DNA of 64,000 bases from Sorangium aterium. Its GTDB lineage: Bacteria; Myxococcota_A; Polyangia; Polyangiales; Polyangiaceae. Below the pieces are notes generated by a model. It ran no database searches and was not told the DNA's origin. It worked only from the letters and a program-made list of their open reading frames with translations. The position numbers and the translations under genes are program-made. Every line of letters starts with the position of its first letter. Positions within the stretch are counted from its first letter, which is position 1. Below, one piece after another: positions 25,463 to 32,856 of this stretch. The DNA is taken from contig NZ_JAQNDK010000005.1 in assembly GCF_028368935.1 (NCBI RefSeq), forward strand, positions 248,001-312,000, read 5' to 3'.

Positions 25463-25690
25463 CGCGCGTGGTGCACGCCTCTCAGGCATCGCGCGTGTCG
25501 TACGGGTCGCACGTGTTGCGCTCATCGCACATCGGAGGGTGAACACCCTCAGCACGGGAATCAAGGATCCGAGAACATGCCTGTCCCGGAGACCATCGGA
25601 GTGCCCGGGAGCTCGCGGGGGCCTTCTGCAGATCGACGCCGAGCTCGGCCGTCTGCTCGCCGGCGCCATGCGAGCTCGTCGGGCGCGACG

Positions 25691-26986
25691 TCAGGCGGCG
25701 ACGAGGACGATACGGCTCACCTCGGGCGGCGCTCCGACGCGGGCGGGCGGTCCGGCGGTGCCAAAGCCGCGGTTGATGTAGAGATGCGAACTGCCACGCT
25801 GGTAGAGCCCGGCGACGTAGCCGTGGGGGAGCAGCAGCTCGGCGGGCCGCACGAGGAGGTTGATCTGGCCTCCGTGGGTGTGGCCGCTGAGCTGCAGGGC
25901 CACCTCGCCGGCCGCCTCCGGGAAGAACACGGGGTTGTGGCAGAGCAGCACGCGCGGCAGATCGCGGGGCACGTCCGCGAGCGCCCTGCCGAGGTCCGGA
26001 CCGCCGCCGGGGACCCGCCCTCGCGCCCACACATCGTCGACGCCGAGCAGCGCGAAGGCGCCGCCGGGCCCACCCACGACGCACCCGCGGTTGCTGAGCA
26101 CGCGCGCGCCGCCGCGCTCCAGCGCGCCCAGCGCCGCGTCGATGCCGGCGAAGTGGTCGTGGTTGCCCGGGATCGCCGCGACGCCATGCCGAGCGAGCGG
26201 GCCGAGCCTCCGCGTGAGGCGCCCGAGGTGGTCGGCGTACCTCGGATCGAAATCGACGAGATCACCCGTCATCACGACGAGATCGCCGCGGGCCTCGCGC
26301 ACGAGATCCTCGGCGGCGCGCATCTCCGGCTCGCCGACGAACAGCCCGAGGTGGATGTCGGACAGCTGCACGATGGTGAACCCGTCCAGGCTCCGCGGCA
26401 GGCCCGGTATCGGGATGGCGACCTCTTCGATGGTGTAGTCGTGTCGCCCGAGAAGCGCGCCATACACCGCGCTGCCGCCGCCGATGAGGAAGGCGGAGCC
26501 AGCGGCCCCGGTCGCGAGGAAGTCGCGGCGGGCGAGCGCCGGCAGCTCCACCGGCGGCGGGAGCGGCAGGGCCGCGGGGCCGCCTTCCTCTCGCGCTGCT
26601 CCCTCCTCGAGGCGAGGCGTCGCGTCGGCAGGGCGGCTGGTCCCGCCTTCCGCGGGTCCGGCCGCCGTCGCGCGCCGGAGCGCGGCGCCCCCGAGCCGGG
26701 CGATCAGCCGGCCGAGGTCCACGACGGCGAGCAGGACCGCGGAGATCAGGACGCCGAGCGAGAGCGTGCTGCCGGCGAGCCCCATCCCGCGGAGCACCCC
26801 GTCGGGCAGCGCGCCGCGCCCGAGCCGCGCGAAGATCATGGCGATGATGCCGGCGGCCAGCAGGCACGCGAGCGCGCGCCGGGCGCGCACACCCAGGCCG
26901 AGCAGCCCGGAGGCGCGCCGATGCACGTACAGGCCCAGGACGCCGACGACGAGGGCGAGGATCAGCGAGACGACAGCGATGCGCAT
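25691..26986 (-). CDS. Membrane metallophosphoesterase, YkuE/YaeI type
   Basis: 431 residues from ATG 26986 (MRIAVVSLILALVVGVLGLY). Three hydrophobic helices fill residues 1-110, followed by a Pro/Ala/Glu-rich linker and a twin-arginine-like segment ARRDFLATGAAGSAFLIGGG. The calcineurin-like phosphoesterase domain has all metal motifs: DIHLG, GDLVDFD, GNHDH, LLCHNP and GHTHGGQ. Relatives hydrolyse UDP-diacylglucosamine or other phosphodiesters at the membrane; substrate here is not predictable. Downstream is the esterase-like gene, on the same strand but separated by 229 bases. Confidence 0.9.
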   Translation of the reverse strand: MRIAVVSLILALVVGVLGLYVHRRASGLLGLGVRARRALACLLAAGIIAMIFARLGRGALPDGVLRGMGLAGSTLSLGVLISAVLLAVVDLGRLIARLGGAALRRATAAGPAEGGTSRPADATPRLEEGAAREEGGPAALPLPPPVELPALARRDFLATGAAGSAFLIGGGSAVYGALLGRHDYTIEEVAIPIPGLPRSLDGFTIVQLSDIHLGLFVGEPEMRAAEDLVREARGDLVVMTGDLVDFDPRYADHLGRLTRRLGPLARHGVAAIPGNHDHFAGIDAALGALERGGARVLSNRGCVVGGPGGAFALLGVDDVWARGRVPGGGPDLGRALADVPRDLPRVLLCHNPVFFPEAAGEVALQLSGHTHGGQINLLVRPAELLLPHGYVAGLYQRGSSHLYINRGFGTAGPPARVGAPPEVSRIVLVAA

Positions 26987-27001
26987 GGGGGGGCTCTGCA
27001 C

Positions 27002-27746
27002 GAAAGGGGGGACGGAAGCCTAACCGATCGGCGACGGCCGGCCAGAAAGCGCTCCGTGACGGCCGGGTGACGCCGACGCGCTGCGACGGATCGAGCGACA
27101 CGAGCGAGGCGCGGACGTGGCGTGCGATCCCGCTCGCCGTCACGTCATGAGCGCCCGGCTGGGAAGCGGTCCACGCGCAGGCCGCGGGCGAGCGGCGCAC
27201 TCCGCCCCTCGACCTCGGACGCGCCATGGCGCCATGCGTCGCCATCTCGCATGACGCCTGGCGCAGAGCGCCGAGCAGCCCCAGTATGCGTTGACGCTCG
27301 GAGAGGCGGAGTTCGTCGTCGCTGGCAACCTTGGAAATAGAACTGAAACCCTTCTATCGGTCTGCCGTGTCACACTGCCGTGTCACATCCGGGCGCAGCC
27401 GTGCTCGCAACTGTGGAGTCGCGGTGGTTGCGCGTTGCGTTGAGTGGATGAGTGGATGAGCGGAGGGCGCTCACCCCCGCCGCCGGTGCGTTCTCCCCTT
27501 GCAGAACCGCTGCAGCTGCTCGCGGCTGGCCGCGCGGAGGAGGCACGTGTGACGCGCGTCGAGAGGGGTCGGTCGTTTCAGCGTCCGTGGAAAAATACCT
27601 ACATGGCGCACTGTTAACGCAGCCGCGCTGGCGTGGGATAGCCGTCGTTTGTCCTTGCCCGAGAGATGCCTTTGGTCTAAATTCGGCCCGCTATTTGACG
27701 CGTTGAATTGGCCTGGTTTCTTCGTTGAAGTAATGAAAGGCTTAAT
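27002..27746. other. Intergenic between divergent metallophosphoesterase and GH6 genes
   Basis: 745 bases without a supportable gene. GC falls toward the GH6 start (27620-27746), consistent with its promoter; GAAAGG lies seven bases before the ATG. A doubled GAGTGGAT (27440-27456) is the only small repeat noticed. Confidence 0.45.
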
Positions 27747-29186
27747 ATGCTGAGAAGGAATGCGCATCAGCTGGGGTTGGCAACGTCGGTTGCGGTGATC
27801 CTTGCGCTCACCGCGTGCGGCGGGGACGGCGGGAGCGGTGACACGAACGGGACGGGCGGGGGCGGCAACACCAGCGGCGTGGGCGCGGGCACCCCGACGA
27901 GCAGCGGCGTGGGCGCGGGCACCCCGACGAGCACCGGCAACGTCGACCCGACGACGACGAGCACCGGCAACGTCGACCCGACGACGACGAGCACCGGCAA
28001 CGTCGACCCGACGACGACGAGCACCGGCAACGTCGACCCGACGACCAGCGCGGCTTCGGGCGGCGGCAACTGCTCTCCTGCGGTCGACATCACGGCGCCG
28101 AGTGGCAACCCGTTCGCGGACGCGACGCTGTTCGTGGACCCCGGTTACGTGACCAAGGTCGACTCGTCGATCGCGATGGTCACGGATACGGCCCTGAAGG
28201 CGAAGATGGAGAAGGTCAAGGAGATCCAGACCGCGTTCTGGCTCGACACGATCTCGGCGGTCAGCAAGCTTCCGGCCTACCTCGACGCGGCGCTCAAGCT
28301 CCAGAACGAGCTCTGCAAGCCGGTCACGGCGCTCATCGTCGTCTACGACCTTCCGAACCGCGACTGCCACGCCAAGGCGTCGAACGGCGAGCTCCACCTC
28401 AATGAGAACGGCGCCCAGCGGTACAAGGAAGAGTACATCGCCCCGATCAAGCAGATCCTCGCCGCTCACTCGGGTCAGCGCATCGCCGCGGTCATCGAGC
28501 CCGACTCGCTCCCCAACATCGCGACGAACCTCGGCACGGAGAACTGCGACGAGGCGACGGCGCAGGGCTACCGGGACAACGTCGCGCACGCGCTCAAGGA
28601 GCTCAATATGCCGCACGTGTACCAGTACATCGATGCGGCGCACTCGGGCTGGCTCGGGTGGCCTGACAACCAGAAGAAGGGCGCCAAGATCTTCGCCGAG
28701 GTCATCAAGGCCGCCGGCAGCCCGGCCAACGTCCGCGGCTTCGCGACGAACGTCGCGAACTACACGCAGCTCAGCTACACCACGGAGAAGTACGAACAGC
28801 AGAGCAATCCCTGCTACGGCGAGCTCGACTACGTCGATGCCATGGCCTCGGCGCTCTCGGCCGAGGGCCTCGGCGACAAGCACTTCATCATCGACACGAG
28901 CCGCAACGGCGTCGGCAACATCCGGGACGACTGGGGCTACTGGTGCAACAACAAGGGCGCCGGCATGGGCCAGCGGCCCAAGGCCAACCCGGGTGGCGCG
29001 ACGAACCTCGACGCCTACGTGTGGGTCAAGCCGCCGGGTGACTCCGACGGTGTGGGCCAGTCGGGCCAGCCGCGCTACGACTCGTTCTGCGGCATGCCGA
29101 ACGCGGACACGCGCGCGCCGCAGGCGGGGCAGTGGTTCCACGATTACTTCGTGGAGTGCGTGAAGAACGCCAATCCGCCGCTTTGA
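27747..29186 (+). CDS. GH6 cellulase lipoprotein (cellobiohydrolase/endoglucanase)
   Basis: 479 residues. Signal peptide with lipobox ILALTAC (Cys24), then a Gly/Thr/Ser spacer with four STGNVDPTTT repeats. From about residue 110 the GH6 domain follows: FVDPGYV, TAFWLDTISA, LIVVYDLPNRDC, AAVIEPDSLPN, QYIDAAHSGWLGW, GFATNVANY, HFIIDTSRNG, and AYVWVKPPGDSDG near the end. The DLPNRDC and WVKPPGDSDG segments contain the Asp residues and Lys-Pro-Pro-Gly signature typical of inverting GH6 enzymes. It would release cellobiose from cellulose at the cell surface. No carbohydrate-binding module is fused. It is probably monocistronic, closed by the hairpin at 29254-29346. Confidence 0.95.
   Translation: MLRRNAHQLGLATSVAVILALTACGGDGGSGDTNGTGGGGNTSGVGAGTPTSSGVGAGTPTSTGNVDPTTTSTGNVDPTTTSTGNVDPTTTSTGNVDPTTSAASGGGNCSPAVDITAPSGNPFADATLFVDPGYVTKVDSSIAMVTDTALKAKMEKVKEIQTAFWLDTISAVSKLPAYLDAALKLQNELCKPVTALIVVYDLPNRDCHAKASNGELHLNENGAQRYKEEYIAPIKQILAAHSGQRIAAVIEPDSLPNIATNLGTENCDEATAQGYRDNVAHALKELNMPHVYQYIDAAHSGWLGWPDNQKKGAKIFAEVIKAAGSPANVRGFATNVANYTQLSYTTEKYEQQSNPCYGELDYVDAMASALSAEGLGDKHFIIDTSRNGVGNIRDDWGYWCNNKGAGMGQRPKANPGGATNLDAYVWVKPPGDSDGVGQSGQPRYDSFCGMPNADTRAPQAGQWFHDYFVECVKNANPPL
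27893..28046 (+). repeat. Coding tandem repeats in the GH6 linker
   Basis: Two 27-base units (AGCGGCGTGGGCGCGGGCAC start) are followed by four 30-base units encoding STGNVDPTTT. The 30-base units are nearly identical, so the linker length is likely variable between strains. Confidence 0.8.
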
Positions 29187-29253
29187 CGGGCGGGTCGGCC
29201 TGCTTCAAGCTGTGACGAGCGCGCTCGGCTGAGCGCGCGGCCGGCGGCCGGGG

Positions 29254-29346
29254 CAGGCGAGGAGCGTGAGAAAAAGGGGTCTACCTTCCCGCGGACGACG
29301 CGGGCCCGCTGGAGGGTAGACCCCTTGGAAAAACGCTCCTCGCCTG
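29254..29346. terminator. Long imperfect inverted repeat after the GH6 gene
   Basis: CAGGCGAGGAGCGT (29254-29267) pairs perfectly with ACGCTCCTCGCCTG (29333-29346); inside, AAGGGGTCTACC pairs with GGTAGACCCCTT. The two stems are separated by an asymmetric internal loop containing AAAAA/AAAA runs. It lies 70 bases after the GH6 stop and before the LysR gene. It would block read-through, but its size exceeds a simple terminator. Confidence 0.65.
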
Positions 29347-29472
29347 TCCTGGCCGCCGCGCCGTTTTCAGGGACATCACCAGAGCAAAGGGCCCGCGGCC
29401 TTTGGCGGGCGGGCGCACGCACCCACCCACCCTGCGACCGCACCGCTGCGCGCCGTGGCATGGTGATGCGCG

Positions 29473-30402
29473 GTGCACGACTCCATCACGCTCGAACAGC
29501 TGCGCACGTTCATCGCGGTCGCCGACGAGGGCAGCTTCTCGGCCGCGGCCAGGAAGCTCCGGCGCGTCCAGTCGGCCGTGAGCCACGCGATGGCCAACCT
29601 GGAGAGCCAGCTCGGGGTCGCCCTCTGGGATCGGTCGACGAGGATCCCGGCGCTGACGGAGCACGGCCGCGTCCTGCTCGCGGCCGCGCGGCGGGTGTCC
29701 GCCGACGCGGACGCGCTCAGCAGCACGGCGCAGCGGCTCGCCGGCGGCCTCGATCCGCTCGTGTCGCTGTGCGTCGACGCCGTCTTTCCGCTGTCCGCGC
29801 TCGTCGATCTCTGCGTCGAGTTCGCGCGCGTCTACCCCACCGTGGAGCTCGTCGTCCACACCGAGACCATGGCCGCCGTCGCCGATCGCGTCCTCGACGG
29901 CACATGCCAGCTCGGGGTCGTGGGGCCGACGGCGACGGCCCAGGGGCTCGAGCGCCAGCACCTCACGTCGGTGCGCATGGTCCCTGTCGTCGGCAAGACA
30001 CACCCGCTCGCCGCCGCAGGGCCGCGCGGCGCGCGCGTCGCGACCGAGCAGCTGCGCGAGCACGTGCAGATCGTGCTGAGCGAGCGCGGCGGAGCGCGCT
30101 CGCCGGAGCAGGCCGTCCTGTCCCCCCGCACCTGGCGCGTCGTGGATCTCCAGACCAAGCGAGAGCTCCTGTGCGCGGGGCTCGGCTGGGGGAACCTGCC
30201 AGAGCACATGATCCGCGACGACCTCAGCGCCGGGCGCCTGGTCCGCCTCTGGCCGGCGGCGTGGGGAGACGACGAGCACGTCCTGCCGCTCGCCGTGGTC
30301 CACAGGCCGGGCCTCGTGCAGGGGCCCGCGGGGCAATGGGTGCTGAAGCGCCTCGTCGAGCTCTGCCGCCAGCACGTGGGGGGCCCGGAGGCGCCGCGGT
30401 GA
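29473..30402 (+). CDS. LysR-family transcriptional regulator
   Basis: 309 residues from GTG 29473. Winged helix: SITLEQLRTFIAVADEGSFS, AAARKLRRVQSAVSHAMANL, then VALWDRSTRIPALTEHGRVL. The effector-binding domain is of normal length (VSLCVDAVFPLSALVDLCVE; DGTCQLGVVGP; LLCAGLGWGNLPEHM) and the protein stops at the usual place. The GH6 gene upstream is on the same strand but is separated by the long hairpin, so there is no obvious divergent target. The next gene is convergent. Ligand and targets are unknown. Confidence 0.92.
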   Translation: MHDSITLEQLRTFIAVADEGSFSAAARKLRRVQSAVSHAMANLESQLGVALWDRSTRIPALTEHGRVLLAAARRVSADADALSSTAQRLAGGLDPLVSLCVDAVFPLSALVDLCVEFARVYPTVELVVHTETMAAVADRVLDGTCQLGVVGPTATAQGLERQHLTSVRMVPVVGKTHPLAAAGPRGARVATEQLREHVQIVLSERGGARSPEQAVLSPRTWRVVDLQTKRELLCAGLGWGNLPEHMIRDDLSAGRLVRLWPAAWGDDEHVLPLAVVHRPGLVQGPAGQWVLKRLVELCRQHVGGPEAPR

Positions 30403-30492
30403 CCTGAAGTCGAGCGGGGATCGAGCAGGGAGAGCAGCGAGCGCGTCCATCGACGCTCGCGCTCGCACGGGCTCTCGGAGCCGGCGCGGGCT

Positions 30493-31572
30493 TCAGAGCG
30501 AGAGCCGCGACAGCAGCTCGTTCACGCGGAGCGCGGCCGCGACGCTCCCGATGTCGTGCGCGTAGTCCATGGCCGCGAACAGGTGGGTCTGCTCGAGATC
30601 GAGCCGCTCCGGAGAGCGCTCGAGGAGCGCCACGTAGTGATCGAAGAAGCGGCGCTGATCCATCTGCGTGCGCTTCAACACGGCGTGGCGCACCGTCGCG
30701 TGCAGCGCGAAGCGGCCCGCGAACGGCTCCTGCACCAGCCGGAAGCGGCGCAGCGAGGCCAGCGCGTCGCCGGCGCGCCGTCCGGCCCGCGCGAGCTCTG
30801 CGAGGGAGCCCTCGTCGATGTGGTCGCCGTTCGAGTGCGCCAGCACCGCGAGCATCCGCCGCGCCGGCGGCGAGAGCCCGCGGAAAGCCCACGCGACGAG
30901 CAAGCCGACCTCGGGGAGGTCGTCCTCGTGATCGATGACCTGCACGCGGTCGACGCCGCCCGCCACGAGCCACCGGTGGAGCTCGGCGACGTCGGCCGCG
31001 CCGCTCTCGACGATCGCGTCGGCGAGCTCCAGGGAGACCGGGTTCCAGCGGAGCAGGCGGGTCAGCGAGGCGACCGCAGGGAAGGGGCTCCGCCCGGAGG
31101 TCACGAGCGGCGCGATGACCGGAAAGATGGAGACGCCGGCCACGAGGCAGCGCCGCGCCGTGATGACCCAGGTCACCGCCTCGTCGCGGAGGCCGTCGAG
31201 CAGCTCGGCGACGGCGCGGTCGTGCTCGTGGTTGTCGAGCACGATGAGCATCTCCCCGAGCGCCCGCAGGCGGCTCCGCAGCGCAGGCAGCGATGGCGAC
31301 GGCCCTGCCCCGAAGCGGAGCGACAGCATGCCGCGCAGCGTGCGCGCGTCCCATGCGCCGACCCGGAACCAGTGGATCCCGCCGGGGAGCTCGCGCGCGA
31401 GCTTGTGCCCGAGCGCGCACGCGAGCGTCGACTTGCCGCTGCCGCCGGTGCCGACGAGCGCGACGCGGGTCGGGCGCGACGCGCGGACCGTCGCCACGAG
31501 CGTCGCGAGCTCGCGGCGACGGCCGCGCAGCGAGGGGGGGCGGGGAGGGAACACGAGCGGCGATGCGGTCAT
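30493..31572 (-). CDS. STAND/AfsR-like NTPase without effector domain
   Basis: 359 residues. Opens with LRGRRRELATLVATVRASRP, then the Walker A P-loop VALVGTGGSGKST near residue 45 and Walker B MLIVLDNHEHD near 118. RRCLVAGVSIFPVIAPL looks like the sensor region, and GLSPPARRMLAVLAH-SNGDHIDE like the winged helix of AP-ATPase/MalT-type STAND proteins. The protein ends after this core, so neither a DNA-binding or enzymatic N-terminus nor the usual long repeat sensor is present. It may be a truncated form or work with a separate partner. GTP/ATP-dependent switching is the family role. Confidence 0.75.
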   Translation of the reverse strand: MTASPLVFPPRPPSLRGRRRELATLVATVRASRPTRVALVGTGGSGKSTLACALGHKLARELPGGIHWFRVGAWDARTLRGMLSLRFGAGPSPSLPALRSRLRALGEMLIVLDNHEHDRAVAELLDGLRDEAVTWVITARRCLVAGVSIFPVIAPLVTSGRSPFPAVASLTRLLRWNPVSLELADAIVESGAADVAELHRWLVAGGVDRVQVIDHEDDLPEVGLLVAWAFRGLSPPARRMLAVLAHSNGDHIDEGSLAELARAGRRAGDALASLRRFRLVQEPFAGRFALHATVRHAVLKRTQMDQRRFFDHYVALLERSPERLDLEQTHLFAAMDYAHDIGSVAAALRVNELLSRLSL

Positions 31573-31644
31573 CCCCGCGCGAGCGTACCAAAAAGCGCGC
31601 GAGGCGCCGGTGCCCGTCGCGGCGGTCGCGGCGGTCGCGGCGGT

Positions 31645-32391
31645 TCACCCGGGCGGTTGCGGCTCGAGCATGATCTCCTCTATCGCGCGGGAGATCGGCT
31701 CCGGCGACATCGAGGTGAGGCGGAGCCGGCGGGGCTCCTGCCCCTCCCGGATCAGGAACAGCGCCGGCACGCCCCGGACCTGGAGCGCCACCGCCTCGGC
31801 CCGCGCGGCCTCGAGCTGCTTCACGACCTCCGGGCTGTCGCGCTGCGCCATCGCTCGATCGGCGTCCACGCCCGGCACCTCGGAGGCGACGCGCAACAGG
31901 AGCTCGTCCGTGATCGCCGGGCGCTCGCGCTCCTGGAGCCGGAAGAAGCGGTCGACGAAATCGAAGAGTCGATCCTGCATCCCGACCGCCGCAGCCATGC
32001 GCGCAGCCTGCACGGAGCTCGGACCGAGGAACGCGAGATTCCGGAATACGAGCTTCACCTGCTTCGTCCTCACATGGCGTTCGAGGACCACCGGCAAGAT
32101 CTCGAGCCCGTAATCCCGGCAATGCGAGCAGCGCAGATCCGAGAACTCCACCAGCGTGATCGGCGCGTCCGGGTCCCCGAGGACGATGCCGTCCTGGGGA
32201 ATGCCGGAATAGAGGTCAATCCCGCCGGCGACCGCGCCGGTGGGCTCCTGCGCAGGGTCCTCGCTCGCGCCGTGGCACGCCGAGATCCCGAGCAGGAGCG
32301 CGGCGAGCAGGGCGCCGCGCCGCGCCACGGCGCCAGCGCGTGAATTGCGTGAATGAGCGAGTGCGTATCGTTCGAACAGCTCAGGATTCAT
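31645..32391 (-). CDS. DsbA-like thioredoxin-fold lipoprotein
   Basis: 248 residues from ATG 32391 (MNPELFERYALAH). Basic N-region, then hydrophobic segment RRGALLAALLLGISAC with lipobox Cys39. The DsbA/2-thioredoxin domain starts near residue 70 with GDPDAPITLVEFSDLRC; the active site is CSHC at 88-91, followed by the helical insert (VQAARMAAAVGMQDRLFDFV) and the cis-Pro loop VRGVPALFLI. It would oxidise or isomerise disulfides in exported proteins, relevant to the many Cys-rich secreted proteins encoded here. No DsbB partner is adjacent. Confidence 0.88.
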   Translation of the reverse strand: MNPELFERYALAHSRNSRAGAVARRGALLAALLLGISACHGASEDPAQEPTGAVAGGIDLYSGIPQDGIVLGDPDAPITLVEFSDLRCSHCRDYGLEILPVVLERHVRTKQVKLVFRNLAFLGPSSVQAARMAAAVGMQDRLFDFVDRFFRLQERERPAITDELLLRVASEVPGVDADRAMAQRDSPEVVKQLEAARAEAVALQVRGVPALFLIREGQEPRRLRLTSMSPEPISRAIEEIMLEPQPPG

Positions 32392-32596
32392 TCTTGAGCA
32401 TGCGGCACGAACCATACCTCCATGGGCCGCGTGACAGAGATGCTTTCACGAGGATCTCGGTAAACCGTGCTGGGTGAGGACCTCCGGGCGAGGAAGGACT
32501 CCTCTCCAGCGCGCCGCGCGGCTCGAGGAGCGGCACGGGCAAGCGCCGAGATCGCCGGAAGGGGTCGGGGCATGGAGGTCTCCTCTCGGCGTTCCT

Positions 32597-32658
32597 CCCG
32601 CCGTGGCGGTCCGCGCGGCCCGCGGCCGGCCGCGGGCCGCGCGGACCGCCACGGCGGG
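32597..32658. repeat. 62-bp perfect palindrome of pure G/C
   Basis: Two 31-base arms with no spacer, centred between 32627 and 32628 (centre GCGGCCGGCCGC), start CCCGCCGTGGCGG and end CCGCCACGGCGGG. The similarity resumes outside after a four-base mismatch (CGGCGT at left, GACGCCG at right). Such a long spacer-less palindrome is rare because it is unstable on replication. It lies between the DsbA-like gene and the methylase. A cruciform, a recombination relic or an assembly fold-back are all possible. Confidence 0.85.
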
Positions 32659-32856
32659 GCGCGACGCCGCGCCGGGGCGCTTGCCTGCACCCGGTCTCAT
32701 CCGCAATGCTGTTGCGGAACCTGCGTGTCCTCGGAATGCCCTCAGCTCAGCGCCGCCCTGGGCCGCGACCGTGAACGGGGCGGCGCCTTCGCCCCGCGCG
32801 GCGCCGCGAGGGGAACGGGCGCGTCCCTCGACGGATCCGGGCCGTCCGCCGACGGC

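Noticed and set aside
27471-29141. Minus-strand frame of 556 residues
   Set aside because: Antisense to the GH6 gene; made of Arg/Val-rich translation of GC-rich codons.
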